The position numbers and the translations under genes are program-made. 64,000 nt of DNA from Vespula vulgaris (lineage: Eukaryota > Arthropoda > Insecta > Hymenoptera > Vespidae). The stretch covers positions 2,489,001 to 2,553,000 of the forward strand of contig NC_066600.1 of the NCBI RefSeq assembly GCF_905475345.1, written 5' to 3'. This document shows positions 42,319-54,146 of the stretch, one piece after another; position 1 is the first letter of the stretch, and every line of letters starts with the position of its first letter. The notes under the pieces were generated by a model. The model made no database searches and was not told where the DNA came from. It saw only the letters and a list, made by a program, of their open reading frames with translations.

Positions 42319-42674
42319 CTAGAATTCCAGAATTTCACTGTTAACTTGTATCATGATTGCTCTTTCTCTCTCTCTTTTTCTCCCTCTTTCATAAAACTTA
42401 CTTTTACTTTAAATAATTTAATAATTTTTTCTATAAAAATTATCTTTATATATTGATATAACCTAAAATAGTACCTTAACAATACTTTTGAAATCAACAA
42501 AATGTTATTTCATGTATTCAGATATTTGCTTAAATACAGATTTCTGAATATGAAATAATATTAAATATACTTTCTAAACAATATATATGAGATTAATGTA
42601 TTGCAAAAAATCATTGCTATACATACAGCACTATCTCACAAGTATAAAACAGATATGAGAATAATTTATTTGGT
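40619..42674. other. Intergenic between Plc21C and CNIH4
   Basis: A GC-richer, CpG-bearing segment (about 40620-41440) with a CT array (about 40886-40939) is probably the Plc21C promoter and leader region. Beyond about 41460 the DNA is AT-rich with T-runs and a TA array (42267-42312). No coding exon was found. Confidence 0.5.
42665..42670 (-). promoter_or_regulatory. Poly(A) signal for CNIH4
   Basis: AATAAA on the minus strand begins 5 bp after the CNIH4 stop codon. That is close but usable; the 3' UTR would be very short. Confidence 0.4.
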
Positions 42675-43677
42675 TTAGAAGTCTACCAGATCATCTGCAT
42701 TTCTGTTTATTGGATCTCCTTTCAATAACGCAATGATCATACTATAAAAGAAAAAAATAAATTATTATAAAGAAAGAGCACATTAGAGATAAAGAACTTT
42801 TAATATATAGATATTACTTACCAATAAAGATAAATAAAAAATAAGATTAAATAATATCCAAGATAGATCAAACAATTCCTAGTGTGTCTTCTCAATTCTC
42901 CACGATTATGTATTTCTGTAGGATCATATACACCCATATTTCCACTAGGGATACCAAAAAACTCATAGAATAACCAAAGAGTCATTGGCAAGTTCGTCAA
43001 AGTTAGTATTAATTGACCATGTATTAATAACAAAAATATCAAAAATGTATGCGATACTAACTTTGGAACGACCCACTATAAAATAGATAATAAACAATTA
43101 ACAACTTTTTTTTACTAATTAAATAAATATAATACAATTACAATTATAAGATCTTATAAATAAGCAGGCTTTTACTTTCATATGATTAAAAACAATATGC
43201 ACAATATAATATGATAATATTCTTAAAAATTTACCGCATTCAATTTTGAACAACATTGCTGAGCGTTTAAGTAGTCGCATTCCAGATCTGATAATGTTAT
43301 AATCTATAAAAATACGTCAAGAAAAATACAAAAAATCAAGCAAAAATGCTGGAAATGTAAGAGAAAAACGGTTATTAATTATAACTATAAAATAACGTCA
43401 TAATTCGATAAAAAAATAACAAGGTTAAAAATCAAATACGGCGCCGATACATGTTTGCCATATTGCAAAAATAATACGATGTATAAAAATCCCTAGTAAA
43501 AGCTTGAAAATACAATAATACGTATATTATTGAAATATCATGTATGTAGGTAAATGTAGCGAGCTGTATTCATAACGTATAAGTAAAAAAGGATACAAAA
43601 TAGACTAAAAGAAAGAGCACAGATCCAGTATTAATTAAAGCGATGGCAAATAATAATGGCTCTGATATCAAGCCCAT
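42675..43677 (-). CDS. CNIH4: Protein cornichon homolog 4 (ER cargo receptor)
   Basis: Cornichon proteins are small multi-pass ER membrane proteins that recruit cargo, such as GPCRs and growth factor precursors, into COPII vesicles. Four exons join in phase: 43677-43597, 43303-43235, 43075-42822 and 42741-42675, giving 156 residues. Family marks are SDLECDYLNAQQCCSKLN (about 33-50), the loop PSGNMGVYDPTEIHNRGEL (about 92-110) and hydrophobic segments near the N-terminus, at about 54-80 and near the C-terminus. The loop sequence and length fit CNIH4 (fly cnir) better than cni/CNIH1. The start is the first ATG of the frame (MGLISEPLLF). RpS24 lies divergently about 1.9 kb away. Confidence 0.93.
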
Positions 43678-44349
43678 AGCGAAGATAGATCAATTTTAAG
43701 TAATGCACGCACTCATAAATATTTTCTTCTACTTTAGTATATCACTCAGCCTATTTTTTGCACAGTAAGTTTTCATAAAGCACAAGTCAGTAACCGCGAC
43801 AGAAGTCGACACTAACATGTACGCCACTCTGTGTTGCATCATGGAATTTAAAAGTATACTGTCGATAACATTAATTCACATGTATGAATTCACACACCGG
43901 TAATTCACATTCTATATGTTTCTTATAAAAAAAAAATGGCTTCATCAAAGAGATATAATTAAATATCGATTTATACTAAATTAAATTAACCTATTTATCC
44001 TTTCATTACTTCGATAGATACTTGAATGTATCAGCTAACATATAATCTTAGCATATAATCCTCTGACTCACACATCCGTCATCGTTCTCAGAAATTGAAT
44101 AATTTTTATCAAGGATTGAACAAATTTACATATTGATACAAAATATTGTCTTAAATTAACAAACAATGGAATATTTCGAAGTTTCTATCATTAAACTATA
44201 AGTTCTTTACATTCTCATAATTATTATACCCTTCTATTTTAACCTATGATATTTGAAAATTAGTTTTATATATAGAAGATTTATTTATTATATATTATAC
44301 AGATGAAATATTTTCTCTTTACTGTACAAATATAAATTAGTAAACTATA

Positions 44350-44398
<49 letters not shown>

Positions 44399-44589
44399 AA
44401 CAAGTTTTCTACTTACCGACATGTAAAATTTAGTTCTGATACTGAATACTTTCTATCGTCGTTACCATAGACAAGGACTTTCTAAGAGTCCAAAAAGAAT
44501 ATATTATCTTATATAATATAAATCTAATAAAAGCTTTATTTGTCCCGTAAGACTGTTCATTATCCTTAAAAAATTATATCTAGACTCGT

Positions 44590-44800
44590 TATTAGCGTAA
44601 ATACTGTTTTTGGCATTTTACGTGATATATAAGTTTTGTATAGTAGCGCCTCTGGAACTTTGCGGCAAAGAGAAGAAGCTCGTACCTGCAGTACTGATTT
44701 TCATATACACAAATGGTGTATTTTGTATCCAAGAAATAAACGATTGCTTTCTTATTTGTATATGTAGATTGATGCTCAAATTTTCTAATTCATTCTAAAC
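44590..44800 (-). repeat. Dispersed repeat, copy 1 (inverted relative to copy 2)
   Basis: The minus strand of this segment aligns with 62850-63085 (+). One 45-bp block (GAGCATCAATCTAC...) matches at 33 of 45 positions, and another contains TTCCAGAGGC followed by ACTATAC in both copies. In the first block most differences fall at third positions of one frame, so both copies read FxHxxTxTNKKxIVYF. Neither copy has a full gene, so the likeliest reading is relics of a transposon or processed gene. The family is not recognised. Confidence 0.65.
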
Positions 44801-45564
44801 TTATGGAAAATCGTAACACCAGGTAGATATAAAGTAATTTTCATTTAATATTTCAATAAACATAAACCTTAAATTCGGAGCCATTACCTTCATTTAATAT
44901 TAACAAAACAGATTGTTATTTAACTAATTTTTTTGTAATCCGACAAATAAACATCGAATACAGTTTCTTATTATAATAGTGATACTAATTATTTTGTTTC
45001 AAAATTTCATTGCAATCGCGCGCGTAGCAATATAAAGTAATGTAGTGTGTAGTGTAGTGTAGTATGGTATAGTGCGATAGTATAGTGTAGTAGCAGGTGG
45101 CAGCAAGTAATAACAGATAGCTCGTATATGGTCAGACGTTTAAATAGACAAGCGAATCATTCGTATGAATATGCTTCTTTCTTCCGTACAGGTAGGATGA
45201 GGAGAACAAATTTTACATTTTCTATTCTACTTATGTTCGCCATCATATCCACATATTTCAAAGTTCAAGATATTCATCAGCGATTTATTTCCTACTATTA
45301 TTGGTGTCTTTTATATATTCTGAGCAACCTTAATATATAATCACTTTTATTTTCTTTTATTGTCGTGGCTTAGTTCTTTCTACGTGTTGTTCGATGAGCG
45401 TTAAGTTAGAAAATGCATCTGTCACAGATTAACTGTTTTACTAGATAGGACTCTGAAATGTTCCTATAGTCCGACGATTCATGCGCCGCCTATTAACTCT
45501 ATTGTGAAACACGATATCCATATGAAATCGTCGCCATATTGTAAAGCATTCTTCGACAACGCTG

Positions 45565-45576
45565 CCCTCTTTCTTC
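45565..45576 (+). promoter_or_regulatory. Pyrimidine tract (TOP-like) at the RpS24 leader
   Basis: A CCCTCTTTCTTC run lies 37 bp before the RpS24 ATG. Ribosomal protein mRNAs usually begin at a C within such a tract (5' TOP), which makes their translation respond to TOR signalling. The start site is inferred from this pattern. Confidence 0.5.
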
Positions 45577-45612
45577 AATCTCCTTTCATAGGTTTCTCGA
45601 CAATTGGGTAAA

Positions 45613-46805
45613 ATGGTATGTATTTTATATCCAAAAATTATGATTCAATCGTAATATAAAATAATTATACTATGATAGAATATGAAGCAATAGTATTCTC
45701 TTATTTAGATGTTATAAATATTATAACAAAAATGTTATATATCGATAATAAAATTACTTTAACTGTAAAGTAAGATCATCGGAGTGAACGTGTATAAACA
45801 TCGACATAAAACACCGATTAAAGTGTTTTCTTATGTTATATGAGTAAAATTGTGTGGTTCTAATTCCTTTTTTTATTTATTAGGAGACATTATATCTTCA
45901 AAATTAGTTGATTTTATGTAAGTAACGTGTATAAACAACATAACCTACAAAAAGTGTTTTGATTTTCTATTACAGACGGAAGCCACAATCAGAACTCGGA
46001 AATTTATGACAAATCGGCTACTATGCCGAAAGCAAATGGTAAGCTTTACAATATCAATCAATATATGTAGTTTTTAAAAATAATAATTTATCATTTTTAT
46101 AGTAATTATATGTTGTATCTGTATATTACAGGTTGTGGATGTACATCATCCCGGTCAACCATCTGTTCGTAAAACAGAAATACGAGAAAAATTAGCCAAA
46201 ATGTATAAAGTGACACCTGATGTTGTATTTGTTTTTGGCTTCTTAACACACTTTGGTGGAGGCAAATCTACAGGATTCGCTCTCATTTATGATACCCTAG
46301 ACTTCGCAAAGAAGTTTGAACCAAAATACAGGCTAGCAAGGCATGGTCTTTATGAAAAACAAAAACAAACAAGAAAGCAACGAAAAGAACGTAAAAACAG
46401 AATGAAGAAAGTTAGGGGTACTAAGAAAAGTAAAGTTGGTGCTGCTTCTAAGAAGGTAGGAAATACATTTACTTTTATATTTGAAACAAGCAAGGATAAA
46501 ATAATTTTTAAAATTAATTTGCAAGGGGAAATTCTCAATTATTGCATGTATTTATCAATATTATATCACGGCAATGGGCTTAGCAATTATTTTGTTCCAA
46601 ATTTAAGGACTAAAATTTTTAATGTTTTAAGTATCATTTAAGTATAAAAGATAAAATATATAACAGCAATATGATTCTTTGTCAAAGTTCTATTTATTTA
46701 AATTAATATCATAAATGGCAACAATTGTTTATATGGTCATTTATTCTCTTTTATGCATGCTATGGTGGAATACGCTTTTTATTTACTTTCTAGGGGAGAA
46801 AGTAG
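45613..46805 (+). CDS. RpS24: 40S ribosomal protein S24
   Basis: A structural protein of the small ribosomal subunit. Four exons join in phase: 45613-45615 (the ATG alone), 45976-46038, 46132-46455 and 46794-46805. They give 133 residues, the same as human RPS24. [53 protein letters not shown] and the basic tail [19 protein letters not shown] match the family closely. Splitting the ATG from the rest is common in ribosomal protein genes. The last exon adds only Gly-Arg-Lys. A pyrimidine tract precedes the ATG. Confidence 0.97.
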
Positions 46806-47683
46806 ACAAATGCTCATCATTTGCACTACAAACCTCAAGAAGGAATAGTCTCTTATTCTGACGCTTACATATGGTCAGCATGTAATTTCAAATTCTATTG
46901 TGTTTCATATGATTATGGTTTTAATTGGTATTTCATATTGTTTGAATTTATTTGAAAGATATCTTTTCAATCGCTTTCTTAAATAACTACAAATTTGCTA
47001 TGAAAGTTTCAATACTTATAATACATAATTTGTAGATCACTAGATAATTTATTAGATAGCTAAACGTATGAAAAATATATTTAAATCTAAAAAAAATGTA
47101 TATTTTAATTTTACTCATAACTAATAATTATTTTCTATGCTAACATATTTAGTAATCAACTTAGAAGTGTAATAGTAATATAAACTTACTTCTACAATAC
47201 TATAAAAATCCCTTAATTAAAATAATTATGCTGACTTGAGTCTAACTTTGCTTGTTTTTTTCTTATATCGCGTAAATTTATAATAATAATAAATAATTCT
47301 TTTCTTTGACTTATGGCTTGGCTTGGCTTGGCTTGATTTGGCTTAAACAAAGTGTGATTATAAACATAGTAACTCCTTTGCAATTTTAACCAGCTTCTCA
47401 TAATATTTCCGTGTGCTTAATTTTAATACAATCATTTATCTTGCAGTAAACCAACTACACATCAGGAAGGCCACAATGTCCATAACATCAGCATAAAAAT
47501 TGTTATAATTAATTTGAACAACAATATTAAGATAATAATTATGATAAATTTTATGAAATAAAATAGTGTTCTTCTTGATGATAAACATCATCTTATGTAA
47601 TTTTTTATATATGATTAATTATATAGAAAATAATAAGCAAGTAATAATTAACAGATGTATGTTATAGATTTACGATTATTTTA
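46806..47683. other. 3' region between RpS24 and the secreted-protein gene
   Basis: Convergent gene tails. AT-rich, with a short GGCTT pentamer array (about 47312-47335). No gene is seen. Confidence 0.6.
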
Positions 47684-48661
47684 TTAAGGGAATATAACTT
47701 CAACAGAAACTGAATTGCCTGTTGATTCAGTTTCATTGTCTTCCAGTAATACCACAGATGCTTCGGTAATACTACTTTCGATTGCATCACTTTCCATTGT
47801 GGTTTGCTCCGTCGAAAATGCAGTTTTCGTGGTTGGTGGGGACAACGTGGTTTTGAATATATTTTTATAATTATAATTTGACCAATCATCGCCAGATAAT
47901 TGATACGTTGATTGATCAGGTACGAAGGAAGAAGACATATCCCAACCCGTTGAATCATTATAAACAAATTCATTATCGATCATGTCTCCCATTCGAATGA
48001 AGTACCAACGACCAATACGGAATCCGATATCGTATTTCGGATCAAACGTTACTTTAGCTATAACATATAAAAAATCTAAAATAATTATACCAAAAAAAAA
48101 AAAAAATGCCGAAAACTAAAGGAGAAGTTATTGTGACTTACACAAATCTACAAAGAATCCACCAGAGTTACGAACGCGATCTTGTAGCTCAGCTTTGTCG
48201 AGATTCATTATTCCTCCATCTTCTGGATCATTAGATTCAGATTTCCTTCCTAACAAACGATCCCTTAGAGTTCGAAACCATTCTCGCATTCTTTCACCGA
48301 ATTTAGCATGTGTTAAATCTCCTCGGAATCCAGTATTTTCTAAGAAAATACGTCATATGGTTTAGTATTACGAGAAAAGCAATTTTCATAGTTTCTACTA
48401 TTACTATAATATGGTTATATGATGTTACAAATTCAAGTACATCTACCCTTAGCTAATTTATTTATTTGCGATATTACTTTAGACGTTTATTGCGATTATT
48501 TTAAGATATGTAAGATCACAAAATTGATAGCGAAGTTGACTTCTTAAATTTATCAGTATGTTAATCCTAACTATAGATAATACAAAACCTTCATTATAAA
48601 GGCCAATCGAGGTAGAAATTTGGCACGTCAAGAGGAACACCAAAAGAATCGGTAACCACAT
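47684..48661 (-). CDS. Secreted or surface protein of unknown function
   Basis: I do not recognise this protein. Three exons join in phase: 48661-48589, 48339-48142 and 48057-47684, giving 214 residues. The N-terminus MWLPILLVFLLTCQISTSIG is a clear signal peptide, with cleavage probably near residue 18-20. A charged middle (REWFRTLRDRLLGRKSESNDPEDGG, then DKAELQDRV) is followed by an aromatic block (DPKYDIGFRIGRWYFIRMGD) and a Ser/Thr/Glu-rich tail (TTLSPPTTKT to SVEVIFP) that could be O-glycosylated. No transmembrane segment or GPI signal is obvious after the signal peptide. The donor of exon 1 (GTTTTG) is weak, so that junction is the least certain. The zinc-finger gene starts divergently 2.1 kb away. 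Confidence 0.75.
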
Positions 48662-50741
48662 GTTAACTCAATGCAAAAAACGTTATTATTAACAATAACT
48701 ATTTTTTCCTTAGCTTTATATATACTGCAGGAAGTATACGTCGTGCATGTTACGATTATCTCATTAGTGCTAGCAATTTTATCAATAATCAAAATAAATT
48801 CGAGTTACTCTTGCGAACGATTGACCTTGACCATTATGATATTGATATAATAGGATCTCTCAGATTGAGAACGCCAGATAGCGTTGTATTGTGCCAATGT
48901 TACATGATACATTTTATTAACGTATTGCATTATTAGCAGAATTATACTGGGATAACTTGATTTTCTTGTTATATTGCCTACAAATGAACTAAAGTTGCAT
49001 TGTTAGAACTACAGCATTTCTAGCAATCTTGGTTCACGTAGAAACGACAGAATTTCAGTCAGAATCTCGTATTAGACGTGACATCATGTTGCGGTACGAA
49101 GTATTTACTCTGGATTTTCATTGATCGGAGAATGCCCATGCTACCCAACGAACTCTCGAGCTCTTTTTAATCTCCCAAACAGCCCATTTCTATCTTGGCT
49201 GGGTAGAGAGACATGTCACGTGATGCAGTGACGGAAGAACATTTCTACAGACCCGTAGTAAGGTGCACGAACCGGCCAAGTATCTATCTGCTGTTATCTT
49301 GGCAAGACAATTATTAACGTTATTACACAACCTGTAGTGCCTAACACATTTGATTCGTTCAGTTAATTTTTCTGGAATTATGTATTGCCGAGGTTTAACA
49401 GAAATTGATAACTTGAATAATCTTTGAACAGTTGAAACATTTGTTGTTGTGTGGTAAGAATCTAGCTATAAAGGAAGAACGGTTAGCTTTTACGACATAA
49501 TCAAGTATTTTTATTTAACATTGATCTCTGTTCGTCGATCCACATATCTTAATATATAATCGGAATATTTTTTCTGAATATTACATATCCTTGATACAAC
49601 TCGATATTAAATTTTTCATATTTTACAAGGCCCATGTATACACGGTACACAAGTACAAAGTTGTATTCATGCAAATATATGAAAATTATGTAATCCCTCA
49701 TATCACGTTGTCATATAATTCAATCGAATGTTATAGAAATTACTGACGGTCATACGGCGCATGCTGCTTTCGTCACGATAACGATCGGCATAGCGATGGA
49801 ATTTGTTAAAAAGACATATAACGCTAGAAAAACATGAAAAACGTACGAAGATGGCTCATATAGATACAATTAACTAGTCGAATACTTGGGCCTAACGGAG
49901 ATAACAGCAAAATAATAGTCACAGATATCTTGTTGATCTTAGAACGTGAAAATTCTACTGTTAATACAAGTGAGAAAAGATAACACGTTAGAATACTGTA
50001 ACATTTCCACAGATATAATGTCATCGATCTGCGGTAAAGCCTTAGAAGCTACATATTTTGGCAATGTAGGTTTATGATCAATGCTATTTTAGCCTCCTGC
50101 GTTAAGGACTCTTCTTGAACAATTAAGAAAAATGTCTTAGGAACGTACGACTTAAGTAAACCGTTGTTGCGTAGGAAGAATTTTTTTCGAAATCAAAACG
50201 AATAGGGGTTATAGAAGATATTAAACAAGGATAATTGTAGCGTCAACAAAAAAGAAGAATTCCGAATCGAATGAGCCGAACGAATAACTTGGGCCAGTCC
50301 TGTACCTACCCACACTCGTCTAAATGTTGTCGGGCTATACCCTTGTTAGAGAACAGTTACCTTCCTACCCAAGCGTATTTCGTACGAAAGGAGAATACGT
50401 TTATCGATTTAGAATTGATATTCGCTTGTAATGTTGGAATTATCGGACGCCGAAGCGCCTGCTCGTGCTAAAAAGTAAAAGATTTCGGAGAAAAATAATA
50501 ATCAAAGACGATAAATCGTGATCGTGATTTTTAGTAGGTAAAGCTTTGTGTAGCTGTGCTTGCCCGTAACGGACGAGGAAGAAACGCTAAGCGAAGTGGT
50601 CGTGGAGTGGGGAGGTAGGAACAATATGTCTACTACCAACTCGAGCCGCTTGAGCTCGATTCCATTTAACTTGGATTTATTAAGAGTTTTTAACATTGAA
50701 ATAATTCCTCACTGATAAAGATAATTAAAGCTTAGGTTACG
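48662..50741. other. Intergenic between divergent genes
   Basis: Moderately AT-rich unique DNA with no microsatellites of note and no supported exon. The last few hundred bases are likely promoter and leader of the zinc-finger gene and include an upstream ORF (50626-50715). Confidence 0.55.
50626..50715 (+). other. Upstream ORF before the zinc-finger gene
   Basis: ATG at 50626 opens 29 codons ending TGA at 50713-50715, 26 bp before the main ATG at 50742. Its context (acaatATG) is A-rich, acceptable for insect initiation. It would lie in the leader if transcription starts upstream of 50626. Confidence 0.35.
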
Positions 50742-53700
50742 ATGTTTGGCGAAGGTGCAATGTGGGATGATTATGGAAACAATAACGAAGACAAGGGCAA
50801 GGAAGAACCGCCTGAAAGACTTGTGGTTGATGTGGATATACCACTACTTAAGATTGAGCCAATGTCCCCAACTAGGAGTAACTCTTACGAATCCCTACAG
50901 GTATATTACATATAGTTTTTTCTAAACACCCTAATATTTACGATATTTAGTTAAGGTGTTTCTCATATTCAACGCGTTTGGTAGTTTCCATTGAATTAAT
51001 CGTGAGAATCTTAGATCAATTAGACGTGTCAGTGTTATACCTCCGATGACCAACGTTGGGGGGACTCTTGTGTGCTTGATGTAATAGTGGAAAACTTTTC
51101 GTGCGATTCTTTAAACAATGATGTGTTTCTCGCGATTAAATACGATCCGGGTGATTTGTAGAAATTGATCGTGCGTTCTGATGATTTATGAATTAATTTG
51201 AAAAAAAAAAAAATTTTTTTTTTTTTTTTTTTTAACAGATTGGAGAATATCATTTATACATATCTTTCATATTAATATAATATATGTATTTTATTACAGA
51301 GTCCATCACAACTACCTATTGTTACCCCACTTAAGTTGAAGGATCCAATTATTCTTCTCGAAAAATGTGATAAAATATGGGAAACTCTTAAATTAATTAA
51401 AAATGTACAAAGTACAAGATCAGAAAATACGATTGATCATCCTATAGACCAAAAAGTAGATATGACAAATTTAACTGTATCTTCTTCCGAAAAAGATCCT
51501 TCTTCCGAAAAAGATCCTTCTTCCGAAAAAGAAGCATCATATATTATATATCAACCAGTATTGGGTAATAATAACAGCGCACTACCAAATTTCAAATTCT
51601 CAGTTAAAAGCACCAAGAAATTATTTCATTGCAATGTATGCGGCAAGGAGTATAGTGAAAATCGATCCCTTAGATCCCATTCACAAAAAATACATGGAAT
51701 ATATATACCGCCTAAACGTAAATGCAATAAGTCTAAATACAAAGAAATCAGTAGTGAATGTATAAATTCTGATCTGCACAATTTACAAACTGCACAACTT
51801 ACAAATAACACAAAAACAAATGAAAATAATCTCCAAGCAGAGAAGAAAAATAATCTGTTAGATAAGGAGATTGTTCAAACAAGATATGGATATCGTGCGA
51901 AATGTCCTCTGTGTAAACGTACTATAACAGATTTGCATAGGCATTTAACTGAATATCATAAAATAGGGTGTCCAAATCTTGTTATGAAAGAATTAGAAAG
52001 TAATGCACTAGTACCTACAAAGATTAGTCTTCAGGATTTAACAAAAGCAATGGTTAATACAATGTCATTATCTGAGGTTTCAGATAACGAGAATACAATG
52101 ATATCAGAACAAATGACTCAAAGTAAGATCAAACTGAATGAGAATGAGAATGAAATATCAAATGTTGAAAATGCCTCAGAGAATTTACATACAGAAGAAG
52201 TTTCAAAATTCAAATGTGAAATATGCTTTGGAGTATATGCCAGTTATAATAGTTTTTATAAACATAGTCGTATTCATAGGAGACGAGGAGAAACTAAAAA
52301 TAACTTCAATGCTCTCAAATGCCGTTACTTAAATTCTCCATTAAATGCTAAACGTACTGAATTACTACTGTCTACTTCTGATTCACAAAACCAAGAAAAA
52401 ATTAAAAGAATTTCATTGGATTCTATTGAAGGTGTAAATTCACAAGATCCTGAATACAATGGTTACAACAATAATAGTAAAACAAGAGCAAGTAAAAAAT
52501 ATCTTGATAGATCATGTACATGTGGAAGATCATTTCGTGAGTACCATACTTTAGTATTACACAAAAATAGTTGTAAGTTCAAAGATACTAGTGAAACAGA
52601 GTCTTTTATGGAAGACAATCCTGATCGAGATTCTGGAAGTGGTATTAATATTAAAATAAAGAAGAAAAACGATTCTTATGAAATAGTTAACAGAGATAGT
52701 GGTGATGAAAATAAATCTAAGGATTCTGGCCACCCTTATGATTGTGATACACCATCAGATATTTCAGATTTTATTTTTGAAGATTGTAATGAAGCATGTC
52801 AAGAAAATCGTTCCCTGAACGTACTTGAATCCTCTAAATATAGTAAAGATCATAGTATATTGAAAATAAAAACAATTGATGAAAATATTGATGTTGACAT
52901 AGAGGAAGATTCACGGAATATTTCACTTAATGAAAGTGAAGAAAACAACCAAATTAATAAGAACATGCAGATTAAAAAGGTACAGGAACAAAAAGGAAAT
53001 GTTGAAGTAGTGCCTACATATTTGTGTGAGACAATTATGACAGAACAATCAGAAATGACAAATGATTCAAATATTTTAAAAACAAAACAAAAGTCAATCA
53101 ATGCAGAAAATAGTACAGATTTCATCAAATCTAAGGAAGAAAAATCGACTGAAACTAGAAAAGCTTCAGATCCTTTAAAAAGAAAAAAGGAAAATGTGAT
53201 TAAAATTGATAATCAAAAGTTATTATCAAATACATCAATGTATGTAAACACAATTTGTCCTTGTGGGGAATCATTTCAAACTTTAAGAAGTTGCAATGCA
53301 CATATAACAAAATGTCATCCATTATTTCTCAGATGTGGTTATTGTGTAGAAAAATTTAATAGCATTGGCGAATACAATAATCACAGATGTAATGTAAAAC
53401 AAGGGAAAAAGTTTAGTGAATTACACACAGATATGTCTTGTCCTTTTTGTCATGCTGTTGTAAGAAACAAAAATGAATTTGATAAACACATTAAATATCA
53501 ACATTTTGATCCAGAATTACCTTATCAATGTCATGAATGCACACGAAAATTTCCTAGTAGTACAGGGTGTCAATTACACTTTCAAAGGGTACATGGCAAA
53601 TGTATATGTAATGTATGTGGTACAAAATTAACTTCTGCAGCAAAATTTAGACACGAAGGATATCATTATGGTCTTGGCTTCCCATGTCACATATGTAAGA

Positions 53701-54080
53701 AGACTCATTCAAATCGAAAACATTTATTAAATCATTACGAAAATATACATGGAGAAATTGATAAGTTAATAACATGTAGTGTTTGCTTACAACCAGTAAA
53801 GAAAAAATCGTATAGCTGGCATATTTATTCTCACAAAACTGTAACAGCATGTAAACTGTGTAAAAAGGTCTATTGTGATGCAAGAACTTTAGAACATCAT
53901 ATTATATCATCTCACAAAGGTAAATATCCCTGGATTAAATGTAATTTTTGTACCAGGAAATTTTGCAATAAAAAATTACTAGACACCCATATAAGAAAAG
54001 AAAAATGTAATCGTTATCTTCTTCAAGTTCAAAAGAAATTAAAAAAAAGTTCAAAAGATCGTACTTTACCGCACAGTTAG
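50742..54080 (+). CDS. C2H2 zinc-finger protein, about 13 fingers
   Basis: Probably a nuclear DNA-binding protein; no specific ortholog is recognised. Exon 1 (50742-50900) and one very long exon (51300-54080) join in phase, giving 979 residues. N-terminal residues 1-160 lack ZAD or BTB signatures and include three tandem SSEKDP/SSEKEA units. Scattered fingers lie at about 164-185 (FHCNVCGKEY), then PLCKRTITDLHRH, FKCEICFGVYASY and an atypical CTCGRSF...HKNSC. A Ser/Asp/Glu/Asn-rich linker follows. Nine more fingers are packed at about 705-956, from ICPCGESF to KCNFCTRKF. Several end in Cys rather than His (C2HC type). The tail is basic. The ATG at 50742 is in frame with no earlier ATG in exon 1. 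Poly(A) signals follow the stop by 56 bp. Confidence 0.9.
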
Positions 54081-54135
54081 TGTTTTAAGACTATGTATTT
54101 TTACAATCTTAAAACAATTTTGTTTTCTTTATGAG

Positions 54136-54146
54136 AATAAAATAAA
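54136..54146 (+). promoter_or_regulatory. Two overlapping AATAAA poly(A) signals
   Basis: AATAAA occurs at 54136 and again at 54141, 56-66 bp after the zinc-finger stop, giving a short 3' UTR. Confidence 0.55.

Larger units (their letters stand above)
43678..45612. other. Intergenic between divergent CNIH4 and RpS24
   Basis: AT-rich, with a TA array (about 44350-44392) and a degenerate TAGTG array (about 45038-45100). The segment at 44590-44800 is homologous to DNA near 62.9 kb (listed separately). The last 100 bp are the RpS24 promoter and leader. Confidence 0.6.

Noticed and set aside
44610..44798. 62-codon + strand frame
   Set aside because: The homologous segment at 62.9 kb does not preserve this frame; the shared signal is on the opposite strand.
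50271..50471. 66-codon + strand frame between divergent genes
   Set aside because: No homology recognised, no splice partner, and length is within chance expectation.
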